In this document: positions 55,581-64,000 of the stretch, in pieces
Layout of the letters: each line of letters begins with the position of its first letter
Numbering within the stretch: the stretch's first letter is position 1
Assembly (NCBI RefSeq): GCF_025144465.1
Contig: NZ_CP083553.1
Span: 3,602,001 to 3,666,000 of the forward strand
From: Leisingera sp. S132
Lineage (GTDB): Bacteria; Pseudomonadota; Alphaproteobacteria; Rhodobacterales; Rhodobacteraceae
DNA length: 64,000 nucleotides
Direction: 5' to 3'
The notes under the pieces: model-generated
What the model was told of the DNA's origin: nothing
The model's input: only the letters and a program-made list of their open reading frames with translations
The model's database searches: none
Position numbers and translations under genes: made by a program

Positions 55581-56381
55581 TCACTCGAGCCCCATCTTCT
55601 TCATCATGGCTTCCAGCCGCGGCACATCTTCCGGGTTGTTCAGTTCCCAGAACTCGCGGCCGCGCGCCTCCACCTCAACACACAGCACCTTGCGCCCGTT
55701 CTCCAGAAACCGCAGCTGCTCCAGCCCTTCGAGCCGTTCCAGCGGCCCTGTTTCCCAATCAGGATACGCCGCCAAGGCATCCGGACGGTAGGCATAGACG
55801 CCGACATGGTGAAAGACCGGCGTATTTTCGCCATCGCCATATGTCTGACCGCAATAAGGCACCACCTCCTTGGAGAAATAGAGCGCACTATGGTCCGCGG
55901 CAAATACTGACGTGGTGCCGCCGACGCGGCCGGCCTTGCGGTCGGCCAGCAGGCTGTTCAGCGTCTCACCGTTGCAGCGCAGCACCGGTGTGGCCAGACC
56001 CATGCCCGGAGCCGCCCGAAGCCCGGCCACCAGATCCTCGACAAACCAATGCGGGGTCAGCGGCGCGTCCCCTTGCAGATTCACCACAATCTCATAACCG
56101 CCGCCCAGCGCTGCATGCGCCTCGGCGCAGCGTTCAGTGCCATTGCCGCAGGTCTCCGAAGTCATCACCACTTCGGCGCCAAAGGCTTCGGCTGCCTGCC
56201 TGATGCGATCATCATCAGTCGCCACCACCACCCGGTCCACGCCTTGCACCGAACAGGCCGCCCGCCAGGAGCGTTCCACCAGCGTGCGGGCCTCACCGGT
56301 GGCACCGGTCAGCGGCACCAGCGGCTTGCCGGGATAGCGGGTGGAGGCGTAGCGGGCGGGGATGACGATCAGAACGGACAT
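55581..56381 (-). CDS. kdsB: CMP-Kdo synthetase
   Basis: A 266-residue cytidylyltransferase activating Kdo. The P-loop-like IPARYASTRYPGKPL (6-20), VVVATDDDRIRQAAEAFGAEV, and VNLQGDAPLTPHW are family motifs. CMP-Kdo serves LPS core and, in capsule systems, the lipid linker. Its ATG overlaps the cysQ stop by one base. Confidence 0.94.
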   Translation of the reverse strand: MSVLIVIPARYASTRYPGKPLVPLTGATGEARTLVERSWRAACSVQGVDRVVVATDDDRIRQAAEAFGAEVVMTSETCGNGTERCAEAHAALGGGYEIVVNLQGDAPLTPHWFVEDLVAGLRAAPGMGLATPVLRCNGETLNSLLADRKAGRVGGTTSVFAADHSALYFSKEVVPYCGQTYGDGENTPVFHHVGVYAYRPDALAAYPDWETGPLERLEGLEQLRFLENGRKVLCVEVEARGREFWELNNPEDVPRLEAMMKKMGLE

Positions 56382-57178
56382 CAGGCTTCCTTCAGTTCCA
56401 CAGCTGGTGCATAGGCGATGAAGAACGGGTTCGCATAGCCCTCTTTACCGTATTTCAGCGGGGAATGATCGTCAAAACGCACCACCCTGCCGCCCGCACC
56501 CGCCAGCACCGCATGGCCCGCGGCAGTGTCCCACTCCATGGTGCGGCCGACGCGCGGGTAGATGTCCGCCTCGCCGGTGGCCACCAGGCAGAACTTCAGC
56601 GAGGAACCGGCGCTTTTGCTGTCCTTCACATTGTACTTGCCGATGTAGTCATCCGTAGCCTGATCGCGGTGCGACTTTGATGCCACCACCATCAGCGCCG
56701 AATTGTCGCTGTCGGCGACCCGGATGGGGCGGGTTTCGCCAATCGTCTCCGGATCAAAGGCGCCGGTCTCCTCGACCGCGCCGCCATCGGCCAGAGTGAA
56801 GAACATCCGCTGCCGTGCCGGCGCATAGACCACGCCACGGGTCGGCACGCCCTGTTCCACCAGCGCGATGTTGACGGTGAAATCGCCGCGGCGGTGGATG
56901 AATTCCTTGGTGCCGTCCAGCGGATCGACGATCAGGAAGGTATCGCCGCGCTCCTTGTGCGAGGCCGCCTGCTCCTCGGTGACCAGCATCATGTCCGGAA
57001 ACGCTGCCCGCAGCCCTTCCGAGATCAGTGCATCCGCTGCCTCATCCGCTTCGGTCACGGGGCTGTCGTCGGATTTCACCTTCACGTCGAAATCGTCGGA
57101 ATTGTAGATCTCCATGATCTTCGCACCGGCCTCGATGGCCAGCTTGCGGATCACGGGCACCAGGTCTTCATAGGTCAC
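56381..57178 (-). CDS. cysQ: 3'(2'),5'-bisphosphate nucleotidase CysQ
   Basis: A 265-residue IMPase-family enzyme hydrolysing 3'-phosphoadenosine 5'-phosphate (PAP), the by-product of sulfotransfer. Metal ligands: E68/E69 in VTEEQ, D85 and D88 in IVDPLDGTKEF, and WDTAAGHAVL. PAP inhibits sulfotransferases, so its place at the head of a cluster ending in a sulfotransferase makes sense. Start is GTG at 57178 with AGGGAG 7 bases upstream. Divergent from the permease gene at 57290. Confidence 0.9.
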   Translation of the reverse strand: MTYEDLVPVIRKLAIEAGAKIMEIYNSDDFDVKVKSDDSPVTEADEAADALISEGLRAAFPDMMLVTEEQAASHKERGDTFLIVDPLDGTKEFIHRRGDFTVNIALVEQGVPTRGVVYAPARQRMFFTLADGGAVEETGAFDPETIGETRPIRVADSDNSALMVVASKSHRDQATDDYIGKYNVKDSKSAGSSLKFCLVATGEADIYPRVGRTMEWDTAAGHAVLAGAGGRVVRFDDHSPLKYGKEGYANPFFIAYAPAVELKEA

Positions 57179-57289
57179 GCGGGTCTCCCTGATACGGGTT
57201 TAATTGAAAATTTGCCTCTTGCCCCTTATGATCCGCAGACAGCAGAACGGCAAGCAGCCGCATCAGATAAGAGCAGAGAACGCAGGTTC

Positions 57290-58111
57290 ATGTTTCAGCA
57301 GCGCACACAGCCTTCCTGGATGTCCGGCTTCTTCGCCTTGTGCGAGGTGGTGTTTCATTCCATCGTGCGCAGTGTCCGCTCCAAGCACAACAATGCTTTC
57401 ATCGCGCTTGGCCTGAACCTGCTGCAGACGATTTTGTTCGTGCTGGCCTTCTATGTCATGTTTGCAGTTCTGGGCCTGAGGGGCGCGGCCATCCGCGGCG
57501 ATTTCCTGCTCTATGTGATGTCTGGCGTCTATCTGTTCATGGTCCACACCAAGACTGTCAGCGCCGTTGCCGGCGCCGAGGGCCCCAGCAGCCCGATGAT
57601 GCAGCACGCGCCGATGAACACGATGGTGGCCCTGCTGTCCGCCGCCATTGGCGCGCTATATATTCAGGTTCTTTCGCTGATCATCATCCTGTTTGCCTAC
57701 CACGTCGCCTACACGCCCGTGCACATCGAGGAACCCATTCCTGCATTCGGCATGGTGCTGCTGTCCTGGATCACCGGGTTCAGCGTCGGGCTGGTGTTTC
57801 TGGTGCTGAAACCCTGGGCGCCAAGCTTTGTCAGCATCCTGATGATGATCTACCAGCGCGCCAACATGATTGCCTCGGGCAAGATGTTCCTCGCCAACAC
57901 GCTGCCCAGCTTCATGCTGGCGATGTTCGACTGGAACCCGCTGTTTCACTGCATTGACCAGGCCCGCGGCTTTGTTTTCATCAACTACAACCCGCATTTC
58001 AGCTCCTGGCAGTATGCGGCCTGGGTGGCGCTGGTACTGATCGTGATCGGCCTGATGGGCGAATTCTATACCCGCCGCCATGTCTCCCTCAGCTGGAACG
58101 CGCGGCGGTGA
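57290..58111 (+). CDS. ABC-2 type polysaccharide-export permease (KpsM-like)
   Basis: A 273-residue integral membrane protein with about six helices (e.g. near 40-58, 66-88, 105-135, 155-180, 245-265). It matches the KpsM/Wzm-type ABC-2 permease family (ALGLNLLQTILFVLAFYVMF, RGDFLLYVMSGVYLFM, YNPHFSSWQYAAWVA). Such permeases export capsule or O-antigen. The matching ATPase (KpsT/Wzt) is not next to it. It is divergent from cysQ. The gene after it overlaps by four bases. Confidence 0.85.
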   Translation: MFQQRTQPSWMSGFFALCEVVFHSIVRSVRSKHNNAFIALGLNLLQTILFVLAFYVMFAVLGLRGAAIRGDFLLYVMSGVYLFMVHTKTVSAVAGAEGPSSPMMQHAPMNTMVALLSAAIGALYIQVLSLIIILFAYHVAYTPVHIEEPIPAFGMVLLSWITGFSVGLVFLVLKPWAPSFVSILMMIYQRANMIASGKMFLANTLPSFMLAMFDWNPLFHCIDQARGFVFINYNPHFSSWQYAAWVALVLIVIGLMGEFYTRRHVSLSWNARR

Positions 58112-58752
58112 CGGGGCTGCGCGCCGCAGCCGTCCTCTGCCTGGCACTCCTGGCTCTGCCCGCCGCTGCGCAGCAGTATCCCGCGCTCCACAGTGTCACC
58201 GGTGTTGCAGCTGATGATGTGCTGAACATCCGCAGCGCCCCCTCTGCCAGCGCTGCAATCATCGGAACCCTGGCGCCGGATCAAACCGGGGTGGAAGTGA
58301 TCCTGGCGGACGGCAGCGGCAAATGGGGCCTGATCAACAGCAGCGAGCAATCCGGCTGGGCCGCCCTGCGGTATCTGGACCGTGTCTCTACCAGCAATTG
58401 GCACGAGCAGCCGGACCAGGCTCTGGAATGCTTCGGCACCGAGCCCTTCTGGTCCCTGTCCCTGGATGAGGCATCTTATCTGAGGACACAGGACGAGCCT
58501 GCCATCCCCTTTGTGCTCATGGCGCGGCAACCGGCAGCAGGCCACCGCGGCAAATCCGGCTTCCATGCAGTCAGCCGGATAGACAGCGCCTTATCCATTC
58601 CAGACATCCGCAGCCTTTCCGGCACGCTCACTGGCCAGCTCTGCACGGACGGCATGTCAGACAGGGCCTACGGCATCTCCATCGACTTGCTTCAGTTTCG
58701 AAAGGCCGGTCAGCTGGACGTCCTGACCGGCTGCTGCTCGCTGGCGCCCTAG
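58108..58752 (+). CDS. SH3-domain (bacterial SH3b-like) secreted protein
   Basis: A 214-residue protein with a signal peptide (about 1-21, LPAAAQQ). Residues about 30-95 match bacterial SH3 domains: DDVLNIRSAPSASAAIIGTL and WGLINSSEQSGWAALRYLDR. The C-terminal part has an EC FGTEPFWSL pattern with three cysteines near the end and no recognised family. Start is GTG overlapping the permease stop (GTGA). Role unknown, probably a cell-wall binding or periplasmic accessory protein. Confidence 0.8.
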   Translation: MTGLRAAAVLCLALLALPAAAQQYPALHSVTGVAADDVLNIRSAPSASAAIIGTLAPDQTGVEVILADGSGKWGLINSSEQSGWAALRYLDRVSTSNWHEQPDQALECFGTEPFWSLSLDEASYLRTQDEPAIPFVLMARQPAAGHRGKSGFHAVSRIDSALSIPDIRSLSGTLTGQLCTDGMSDRAYGISIDLLQFRKAGQLDVLTGCCSLAP

Positions 58753-58761
58753 CCGCCACCC

Positions 58762-58813
58762 CCAAGACTTTTCAGAAAAAGTCTTGGCAAAAGTTTTTTC
58801 TCAAAACTTTTGC
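58762..58813. terminator. Double-hairpin bidirectional terminator
   Basis: Two abutting perfect 11-bp stems, sharing one G: CCAAGACTTTT/AAAAGTCTTGG (58762-58772, 58777-58787) and GCAAAAGTTTT/AAAACTTTTGC (58787-58797, 58803-58813). It lies between convergent genes, with T-runs in both directions. The CTTGGCAAAAGTTTT core recurs at 9258-9272. Confidence 0.85.
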
Positions 58814-58825
58814 GCTCCGCCGGCC

Positions 58826-59428
58826 TCACGTCACCACCCTGAGGGTCAGGTTGATCCGCCCGCCCTTGGGCAAGAGCCGCGACGACTTGAACCGGATCCG
58901 GTCCACACCGTGATAGGCCAGCCGCGCCTCGCCCCCCATCACAACCACATCGCCCGAGCTCAGCCAGAGTGATTCCGTCTTGCCGCCCCGCGTCCGGTTG
59001 CCGATCCGGAACAGCCCGTCATCGCCCAGGGAAATTGAGACAACCGGAAAGGAGAAATCCGCTTCATCCCTGTCCTGGTGCAGCCCCATCCGGGCTCCCT
59101 CTCCATAGTAGTTCAGCAGGCAGCATTCCGGCTGCCGCTCCAGCCTGGTCAGCTCTGCCCAGATCTGCAGCACCTCCGCCGGGACTGCCGGCCAGCCGCG
59201 CCCCGCCGGGTGCTGTTCCGCATAGCGGTACCCCTTGGCATCCGAATACCACCCGAACCGCCCGGCCGAGGTCATCCGCACCGACATCTGCCCGCCGCCG
59301 GGCACCGTGGGGGAAAACAAGGGCGCCGCCTTCAGCACCGGCCGCAGCGCCTCAATCAGCGCCGCCTGCCGCGACGGGCTCAAAAACCCCTTGTGAACAT
59401 CAAATCCGCGCACCCGCAGCAGGGTCAT
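58826..59428 (-). CDS. alkB: 2-oxoglutarate/Fe(II) dioxygenase AlkB (alkylated-DNA repair)
   Basis: A 200-residue AlkB-type DNA repair dioxygenase that removes methyl groups from N1-methyladenine and N3-methylcytosine. Fe ligands are H117, D119 and H173 (LHQDRDE and AYHGVDR), with the 2-oxoglutarate arginines R191 and R197 in RINLTLRV. Family substrates are DNA or RNA bases. It is unrelated to the alkane hydroxylase at 29001 that shares the gene name. Confidence 0.9.
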   Translation of the reverse strand: MTLLRVRGFDVHKGFLSPSRQAALIEALRPVLKAAPLFSPTVPGGGQMSVRMTSAGRFGWYSDAKGYRYAEQHPAGRGWPAVPAEVLQIWAELTRLERQPECCLLNYYGEGARMGLHQDRDEADFSFPVVSISLGDDGLFRIGNRTRGGKTESLWLSSGDVVVMGGEARLAYHGVDRIRFKSSRLLPKGGRINLTLRVVT

Positions 59429-59502
59429 TGCCGTTCATCCATCCTTAACCATGACCCGTGCAAAAAACCGCATTGATTCACGCCTCCAGGCGTGCACTGG
59501 CG

Positions 59503-59531
59503 CTTGCAGGGCCGTTTTCACGCCCCTATAT
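59503..59531 (+). promoter_or_regulatory. RpoH (sigma-32)-type heat-shock promoter of dnaK
   Basis: CTTGCA (59503-59508), a 14-base spacer and CCCCTATAT (59523-59531) fit the heat-shock consensus (CTTGAA...CCCCATNT; alphaproteobacterial CYTATNT). Transcription would start near 59538, about 100 bases before the dnaK ATG. A small perfect hairpin, CACGCC/GGCGTG (59479-59484, 59489-59494), lies just upstream. Confidence 0.7.
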
Positions 59532-59642
59532 ACGCCGGGACGCGGCAAGGTGCAGACCAAACCGCAACTTCCATCGGGGCCAGGATGCCGCAACGGGTTC
59601 AGGCCTCGGGTAATCGCCTTGAGTAGTAAAAAGGGATCGCAA

Positions 59643-61562
59643 ATGAGCAAAGTTATCGGCATCGACCTGGGTACCACCAACTCCTGCGTGGCCATCATGG
59701 ATGGCTCCCAGCCCCGCGTGATTGAAAACGCCGAGGGCGCGCGCACCACCCCGTCGATTGTTGCCTTCACCGACGACGAGCGCCTGGTCGGCCAGCCGGC
59801 CAAACGCCAGGCCGTCACCAACCCCGACAACACCGTGTTCGGCGTCAAGCGCCTGATCGGCCGCCGGTTCGACGACCCCGCCGTCGAAAAAGACAAGAAA
59901 ATGGTGCCGTTCTCCATCGTCAACGGCGGCAACGGCGACGCTTGGGTCGAAGCCAAGGGTGAGAAATACTCCCCGTCGCAAATCTCCGCCTTCACCCTGG
60001 GCAAGATGAAGGAAACCGCGGAATCCTACCTGGGCGAGGAAGTCACCCAGGCGGTGATCACCGTGCCCGCCTACTTCAACGACGCCCAGCGTCAGGCCAC
60101 CAAAGACGCCGGCAAGATCGCGGGCCTCGAAGTGCTGCGCATCATCAACGAGCCGACCGCGGCTGCGCTGGCCTACGGCCTGGACAAGGAAAACACCCAG
60201 ACCATCGCCGTCTATGACCTCGGCGGCGGCACCTTCGACGTCACCATCCTGGAAATCGACGACGGCCTGTTCGAAGTGAAGTCGACCAACGGCGACACCT
60301 TCCTGGGCGGCGAAGACTTCGATATGCGCATCGTCAACTACCTGGCGGATGAGTTCAAAAAGGAAAACGGCGTCGATCTGTCCAAGGACAAGATGGCCCT
60401 GCAGCGCCTGAAAGAAGCCGCTGAAAAAGCCAAGATCGAACTGTCCTCCACCTCGCAGACCGAGATCAACCAGCCGTTCATCTCGATGGACCCCTCCTCG
60501 GGCCAGCCGCTGCACCTGGTGATGAAGCTGACCCGCGCCAAGCTGGAAAGCCTGGTCAACGACCTGATCAAGCGTTCGATGGATCCGTGCAAGGCGGCCC
60601 TCAAGGACGCAGGCCTGTCCGCCTCCGACATTGACGAGGTGGTTCTGGTCGGCGGGATGACCCGGATGCCGAAAGTCATCGAAGAGGTCTCCAAGTTCTT
60701 CGGCAAGGAGCCGCACAAGGGCGTGAACCCGGATGAAGTGGTTGCCATGGGTGCTGCCATCCAGGCGGGCGTTCTGCAGGGCGACGTCAAGGACGTGGTG
60801 CTGCTCGACGTGACCCCGCTGAGCTTGGGCATCGAAACCCTGGGCGGTGTCTTCACCCGCCTGATCGACCGCAACACCACCATCCCGACCAAAAAGTCGC
60901 AGGTGTTCTCGACCGCGGAAGACAACCAGAACGCCGTGACCATCCGCGTGTTCCAGGGTGAGCGTGAAATGGCGGCCGACAACAAGATGCTCGGCCAGTT
61001 CAACCTCGAGGAAATCCCGCCGGCACCGCGCGGCATGCCGCAGATTGAGGTGACCTTTGACATCGACGCCAACGGCATCGTGTCGGTTGGCGCCAAGGAC
61101 AAGGCGACCGGCAAGGAACAGCAGATCACCATCCAGGCATCCGGCGGCCTGTCCGACGACGACATCGAAAAGATGGTCAAGGACGCCGAGGAGAACGCCG
61201 AGGCGGACAAGGAGCGCCGCGAGCTGATCGAAGCCAAGAACCAGGCCGAATCGCTGATCCACTCGACCGAGAAATCGGTGGAAGAGCATGGCGACAAGGT
61301 CGATCCCTCCACCGTCGAAGTGATCGAGCTGGCCGTGGCCGCGCTGAAGGACGATCTGGAAAACGAGAAATCGACCGCCGAGAAGATCAAATCCGGCATC
61401 CAGAACGTCACTGAGGCCGCGATGAAACTGGGCGAGGCGATCTACAAGGCGCAGGCCGAAGAATCCGACGACGAGCCGGCAGCCGCTGACCAAGCCGCAG
61501 GCCCCGGTGACGACGACATCGTCGATGCCGAATTCGAAGACCTGGACAACGACAAGCGCTAA
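59643..61562 (+). CDS. dnaK: Chaperone DnaK (Hsp70)
   Basis: A 639-residue Hsp70. N-terminal ATPase opens [20 protein letters not shown] and contains [21 protein letters not shown] and [14 protein letters not shown]; the substrate-binding domain begins after residue 390 with [14 protein letters not shown]; the C-terminal lid ends in an acidic [17 protein letters not shown] tail. ATG at 59643 has AAGGGATCG before it. First gene of dnaK-dnaJ behind an RpoH-type promoter; grpE lies elsewhere. Confidence 0.99.
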   Translation: MSKVIGIDLGTTNSCVAIMDGSQPRVIENAEGARTTPSIVAFTDDERLVGQPAKRQAVTNPDNTVFGVKRLIGRRFDDPAVEKDKKMVPFSIVNGGNGDAWVEAKGEKYSPSQISAFTLGKMKETAESYLGEEVTQAVITVPAYFNDAQRQATKDAGKIAGLEVLRIINEPTAAALAYGLDKENTQTIAVYDLGGGTFDVTILEIDDGLFEVKSTNGDTFLGGEDFDMRIVNYLADEFKKENGVDLSKDKMALQRLKEAAEKAKIELSSTSQTEINQPFISMDPSSGQPLHLVMKLTRAKLESLVNDLIKRSMDPCKAALKDAGLSASDIDEVVLVGGMTRMPKVIEEVSKFFGKEPHKGVNPDEVVAMGAAIQAGVLQGDVKDVVLLDVTPLSLGIETLGGVFTRLIDRNTTIPTKKSQVFSTAEDNQNAVTIRVFQGEREMAADNKMLGQFNLEEIPPAPRGMPQIEVTFDIDANGIVSVGAKDKATGKEQQITIQASGGLSDDDIEKMVKDAEENAEADKERRELIEAKNQAESLIHSTEKSVEEHGDKVDPSTVEVIELAVAALKDDLENEKSTAEKIKSGIQNVTEAAMKLGEAIYKAQAEESDDEPAAADQAAGPGDDDIVDAEFEDLDNDKR

Positions 61563-61585
61563 CGCCTGACCACTCAGGCCAAGGC

Positions 61586-61616
61586 GGGCCGGTCCGACCC
61601 CGGACCGGCCCATTTT
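61586..61616 (+). terminator. Terminator/attenuator between dnaK and dnaJ
   Basis: Stem GGGCCGGTCC/GGACCGGCCC (61586-61595, 61602-61611) and then ATTTTCG, 25 bases past the dnaK stop. It probably lowers dnaJ output relative to dnaK. Confidence 0.75.
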
Positions 61617-61639
61617 CGTTGAGGCAGATGGGGTAACCG

Positions 61640-62800
61640 ATGTCAAAACGTGACTATTACGACGTTCTGGGCGTCGCCAAAGGCGCCACCGCAGACGAAA
61701 TCAAAAAAGGCTTTCGCAAGAAGGCCAAGGAACTGCACCCCGACCGGAATTCCGACAATCCGGACGCCGAGGCGCAGTTCAAGGAAGCCAACGAGGCTTA
61801 CGACGTCCTCAAGGACGCCGAGAAAAAGGCGGCCTATGACCGCTTTGGCCATGCCGCCTTTGAAAACGGCATGGGCGGCGGCCAGCGCGGCGGCGGCGGC
61901 CAGGGCTTTGGCGGCGGCGATTTCTCCTCCGCCTTCTCCGACGTGTTCGACGACCTGTTCGGCGATTTCATGGGCGGCCAGCGCGGCGGCGGCGGCGGAC
62001 GCCAGCGTGCATCGCGCGGCGCAGACCTGCGCTACAACCTGCGCGTCTCGCTGGAGGAAGCCTTTGCTGGCCTGCACAAGACCATCAAAGTCCCGGCCTC
62101 CGTTTCCTGCACCTCCTGCGAGGGCACCGGGGCCGAAGGCGGCGTCGAGCCCACCACCTGCCCGACCTGCTCCGGCATGGGCAAGGTCCGCGCGCAGCAG
62201 GGCTTCTTCACCGTTGAACGCACCTGCCCGACCTGCTCGGGCTTGGGCCAGATCATCAAGAACCCGTGCAAGTCCTGCCACGGCCACGGCCGCGTCGAAA
62301 AGGACCGCTCGCTGTCGGTGAACATCCCGGCAGGCGTCGAAACCGGCACCCGCATCCGCCTCGCGGGCGAAGGCGAAGCCGGCCTGCGCGGCGGCCCTCC
62401 GGGCGATCTCTACATCTTTGTCGAGGTTGGCCCGCACAAGCTGTTTGAGCGTGACGGCAACAACCTCTACTGCCGGGTGCCGGTCAGCATGGCCAAGGCT
62501 GCGCTTGGCGGCTCCATCGAGGTGCCGACCATCGACGGCGGCCGCGGCCGGGTGCAGATCCCCGAGGGCAGCCAGTCCGGCCGCCAGATGCGCCTGCGCG
62601 GCAAGGGCATGCCGGCCCTTCGCGGCGGCGCCACCGGCGACATGTTCATCGAGCTGGCGGTGGAAACCCCGATGAACCTCACTGCCCGCCAGAAGGAGCT
62701 TCTGCGCGAGTTCGAGGACATCTCCGAGGAAAACACCAACCCCGAATCCCGCAGCTTCTTCTCTTCGGTGAAAAGCTTCTGGGATGGCATGAAGGGGTGA
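61640..62800 (+). CDS. dnaJ: Chaperone DnaJ (Hsp40)
   Basis: A 386-residue type I J-protein. J-domain with HPD at 33-35 (KELHPDRN), G/F region, four zinc-finger repeats (about 155-215: [32 protein letters not shown]) and the C-terminal substrate domain. Stimulates DnaK ATPase. 77 bases after dnaK, beyond the attenuator. Confidence 0.98.
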   Translation: MSKRDYYDVLGVAKGATADEIKKGFRKKAKELHPDRNSDNPDAEAQFKEANEAYDVLKDAEKKAAYDRFGHAAFENGMGGGQRGGGGQGFGGGDFSSAFSDVFDDLFGDFMGGQRGGGGGRQRASRGADLRYNLRVSLEEAFAGLHKTIKVPASVSCTSCEGTGAEGGVEPTTCPTCSGMGKVRAQQGFFTVERTCPTCSGLGQIIKNPCKSCHGHGRVEKDRSLSVNIPAGVETGTRIRLAGEGEAGLRGGPPGDLYIFVEVGPHKLFERDGNNLYCRVPVSMAKAALGGSIEVPTIDGGRGRVQIPEGSQSGRQMRLRGKGMPALRGGATGDMFIELAVETPMNLTARQKELLREFEDISEENTNPESRSFFSSVKSFWDGMKG

Positions 62801-62883
62801 GGTCCGTCTAGGAAACCGTCCGGTGGACGATTTCAGGGCTGAACGGGCGGAGCCCCGGCCACCAGCCGCAAACGACGCCACAG

Positions 62884-62915
62884 AAAGCGCCCCCAATCCG
62901 GGGCGCTTTTCTTTT
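62884..62915 (+). terminator. dnaJ terminator
   Basis: Stem AAAGCGCCCC/GGGGCGCTTT (62884-62893, 62900-62909), then T-rich CTTTT. About 85 bases past the dnaJ stop. The remaining dnaJ-radC gap (to 63085) holds a short tandem GGGTGYACAGG-type repeat near 62968-62996 and no gene. Confidence 0.85.
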
Positions 62916-63085
62916 GCGCATCCTCTACGCAACTCCAAGCCCCGGACGCCCCACGCCGCACCGCGGCGGTGCACAGGGGGTGTACAGGGGGTGCACGCCT
63001 GTCACCCCCCTGCTGCCGCCCCTCCGCCGCTCTCGCACGGCGCCCATTAACACTTCCTCAACCATGATGGCCGCACCATGGCGCC

Positions 63086-63850
63086 ATGGCACAGGACCCC
63101 GCATTCGAGGACGTCTCCCTGCCGCTGTTTCCCGGCAGCGAGGAGGCCCCTGCGGCCCCGCTCTCCCCCGGCCGTCTGCCCTCCTACATCAAAGATCACC
63201 GCGCCCGCCTGAGGGAGCGTTTCATGACCGGAGGCGCTGCGGCGGTGCCCGATTACGAGCTGCTGGAGCTGGTCCTGTTCCGCTCCATCCCGCGCCGCGA
63301 CGTGAAACCCTTGGCGCGGCAACTGCTTGATACCTTTGGCGATTTCAACCGCGTGGTGACGGCCCCGCCGGAACGGCTGGCGCAAGTGAAGGGCATCGGC
63401 GATGCGGTCATCACCGACCTCAAGGTGCTGGAGGCCGCCGCCCACCGCATGGCCCGCGCCCGGGTGATGCAACGCCAGGTGATCTCCAGCTGGGACGCTC
63501 TTTTGGATTATTGCCACACCACCATGGCGCACCGCGAAACCGAACAGTTCCGCATCCTGTTCCTGGACCGCAAGAACGTGCTGATCGCCGACGAGGAGCA
63601 GGCCCGCGGCACCGTCGACCACGTGCCCGTATATCCCCGCGAGGTCGCCAAACGCGCCCTGGAACTGAACGCCAGCGCCTTGATTCTGGTGCATAATCAC
63701 CCATCCGGCGACCCCACCCCCTCGGACAGCGATATCGGCATGACCGACCAGATCCAGGCCGCCCTGACGGCGCTGGGAATCACCCTGCACGATCATCTGA
63801 TCATCGGAAAATCCGCCGAACTCAGCTTCCGCGCCCAGGGCTACCTGTAG
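63086..63850 (+). CDS. radC: RadC-family JAB/MPN metalloprotein
   Basis: A 254-residue protein named RadC for a historical repair link now doubted. N-terminal helix-hairpin-helix-like part (PDYELLELVLF, VKGIGDAVI) and a C-terminal JAMM metalloprotease motif: H203-x-H205-x10-D216 in VHNHPSGDPTPSDSD. Deubiquitinase-like fold; actual substrate unknown. The ATG at 63086 gives the family start. Confidence 0.93.
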   Translation: MAQDPAFEDVSLPLFPGSEEAPAAPLSPGRLPSYIKDHRARLRERFMTGGAAAVPDYELLELVLFRSIPRRDVKPLARQLLDTFGDFNRVVTAPPERLAQVKGIGDAVITDLKVLEAAAHRMARARVMQRQVISSWDALLDYCHTTMAHRETEQFRILFLDRKNVLIADEEQARGTVDHVPVYPREVAKRALELNASALILVHNHPSGDPTPSDSDIGMTDQIQAALTALGITLHDHLIIGKSAELSFRAQGYL

Positions 63851-63889
63851 CGGTTGATTTGTTCAGTCATCAGCGGTTTAGGGAGGAAG

Positions 63890-63965
63890 TGGTGAGCCGT
63901 GCAGGATTCGAACCTGCGACCCACTGATTAAAAGTCAGTTGCTCTACCAACTGAGCTAACGGCCC
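63890..63965 (-). tRNA. tRNA-Lys (TTT)
   Basis: A 76-nt tRNA on the minus strand, running 63965 to 63890 including an encoded CCA. Acceptor GGGCCGT pairs with ACGGCTC (one G-U); D-arm AGCTCAGTTGGTAGAGC; anticodon stem ACTGA/TCAGT around CTTTTAA gives anticodon TTT; T-arm GCAGGTTCGAATCCTGC. Confidence 0.97.
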
Positions 63966-64000
63966 ACTTCTTCGTCGCGGTCTAAGTGTTTTTCCCAAAA

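Noticed and set aside
59526-61646. A 706-residue open frame antisense to dnaK
   Set aside because: It mirrors a conserved gene in GC-rich DNA where stops are rare on the opposite strand; its composition is Val/Gly/His-rich with no family features.

Overview
The window is ordinary chromosomal DNA of an alphaproteobacterium, most likely a marine Rhodobacteraceae of the Roseobacter group (Leisingera/Phaeobacter/Ruegeria-like). The evidence is high GC, very dense genes with ATGA-type overlaps, a CcrM-type GANTC methylase, a roseobacter-style porin, DUF2125, DUF6653 and TIGR03862-type proteins, and the alphaproteobacterial order rnd-kdsD-lptC-lptA-lptB-hpf-ptsN. The genus is inferred; no rRNA is present. 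I see no prophage, insertion sequence, CRISPR array or replication origin.

Layout: 1-10 kb holds a cut-off aminotransferase, an amidase, a UbiH-type hydroxylase, a Trm112-like/LON/thioredoxin run, exonuclease III, an orphan OmpR-type response regulator, ribA coupled to a YkuD protein, and a YggS protein. 10-16 kb holds a porin, a lipoprotein and leuS-lptE-holA. 16-22 kb holds a GST, a flavoprotein, an HNH protein, a three-gene SDR/crotonase/VOC operon and a DUF2125 protein. 22-29 kb holds pmbA, a CysQ-like phosphatase, a diverged waaA, lpxK, a DsbA-like protein, a DUF721 protein and mutY. 29-37 kb holds an alkane hydroxylase, a membrane class III cyclase, ccrM, rnhB, two small secreted proteins, a membrane-anchored winged-helix protein and a DUF427-cyclase fusion. 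37-43 kb holds an acyltransferase/E1 dehydrogenase pair, tRNA-Leu(CAG) and a secreted M10 RTX protease. 43-48 kb holds the rnd-kdsD-lptCAB-hpf-ptsN block. 48-59 kb is a surface-glycan cluster: cysQ, kdsB, galU, galE, two GT2 enzymes, a GT14/DUF5927 enzyme and a sulfotransferase, with a divergent polysaccharide-export permease. 59-64 kb holds alkB (DNA repair), dnaK-dnaJ behind an RpoH-type promoter, radC and tRNA-Lys(TTT).

Much of the window serves the outer envelope. kdsD and kdsB make and activate Kdo, waaA and lpxK build the Kdo-lipid A core, lptA/B/C/E transport LPS, and the 48-58 kb cluster appears to make a sulfated surface polysaccharide. CysQ there would clear the 3',5'-ADP left by sulfotransfer. 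Signalling genes (two class III cyclases, a possible membrane-bound transcription regulator, ptsN, a CenR-like response regulator) are scattered between.

The least explained items are the DUF427-cyclase fusion with its membrane winged-helix neighbour, the acyltransferase/E1 pair lacking E2 and E3, a crotonase-fold protein missing both catalytic glutamates, and a structured intergenic repeat present twice (near 5.6 kb and 47.9 kb).
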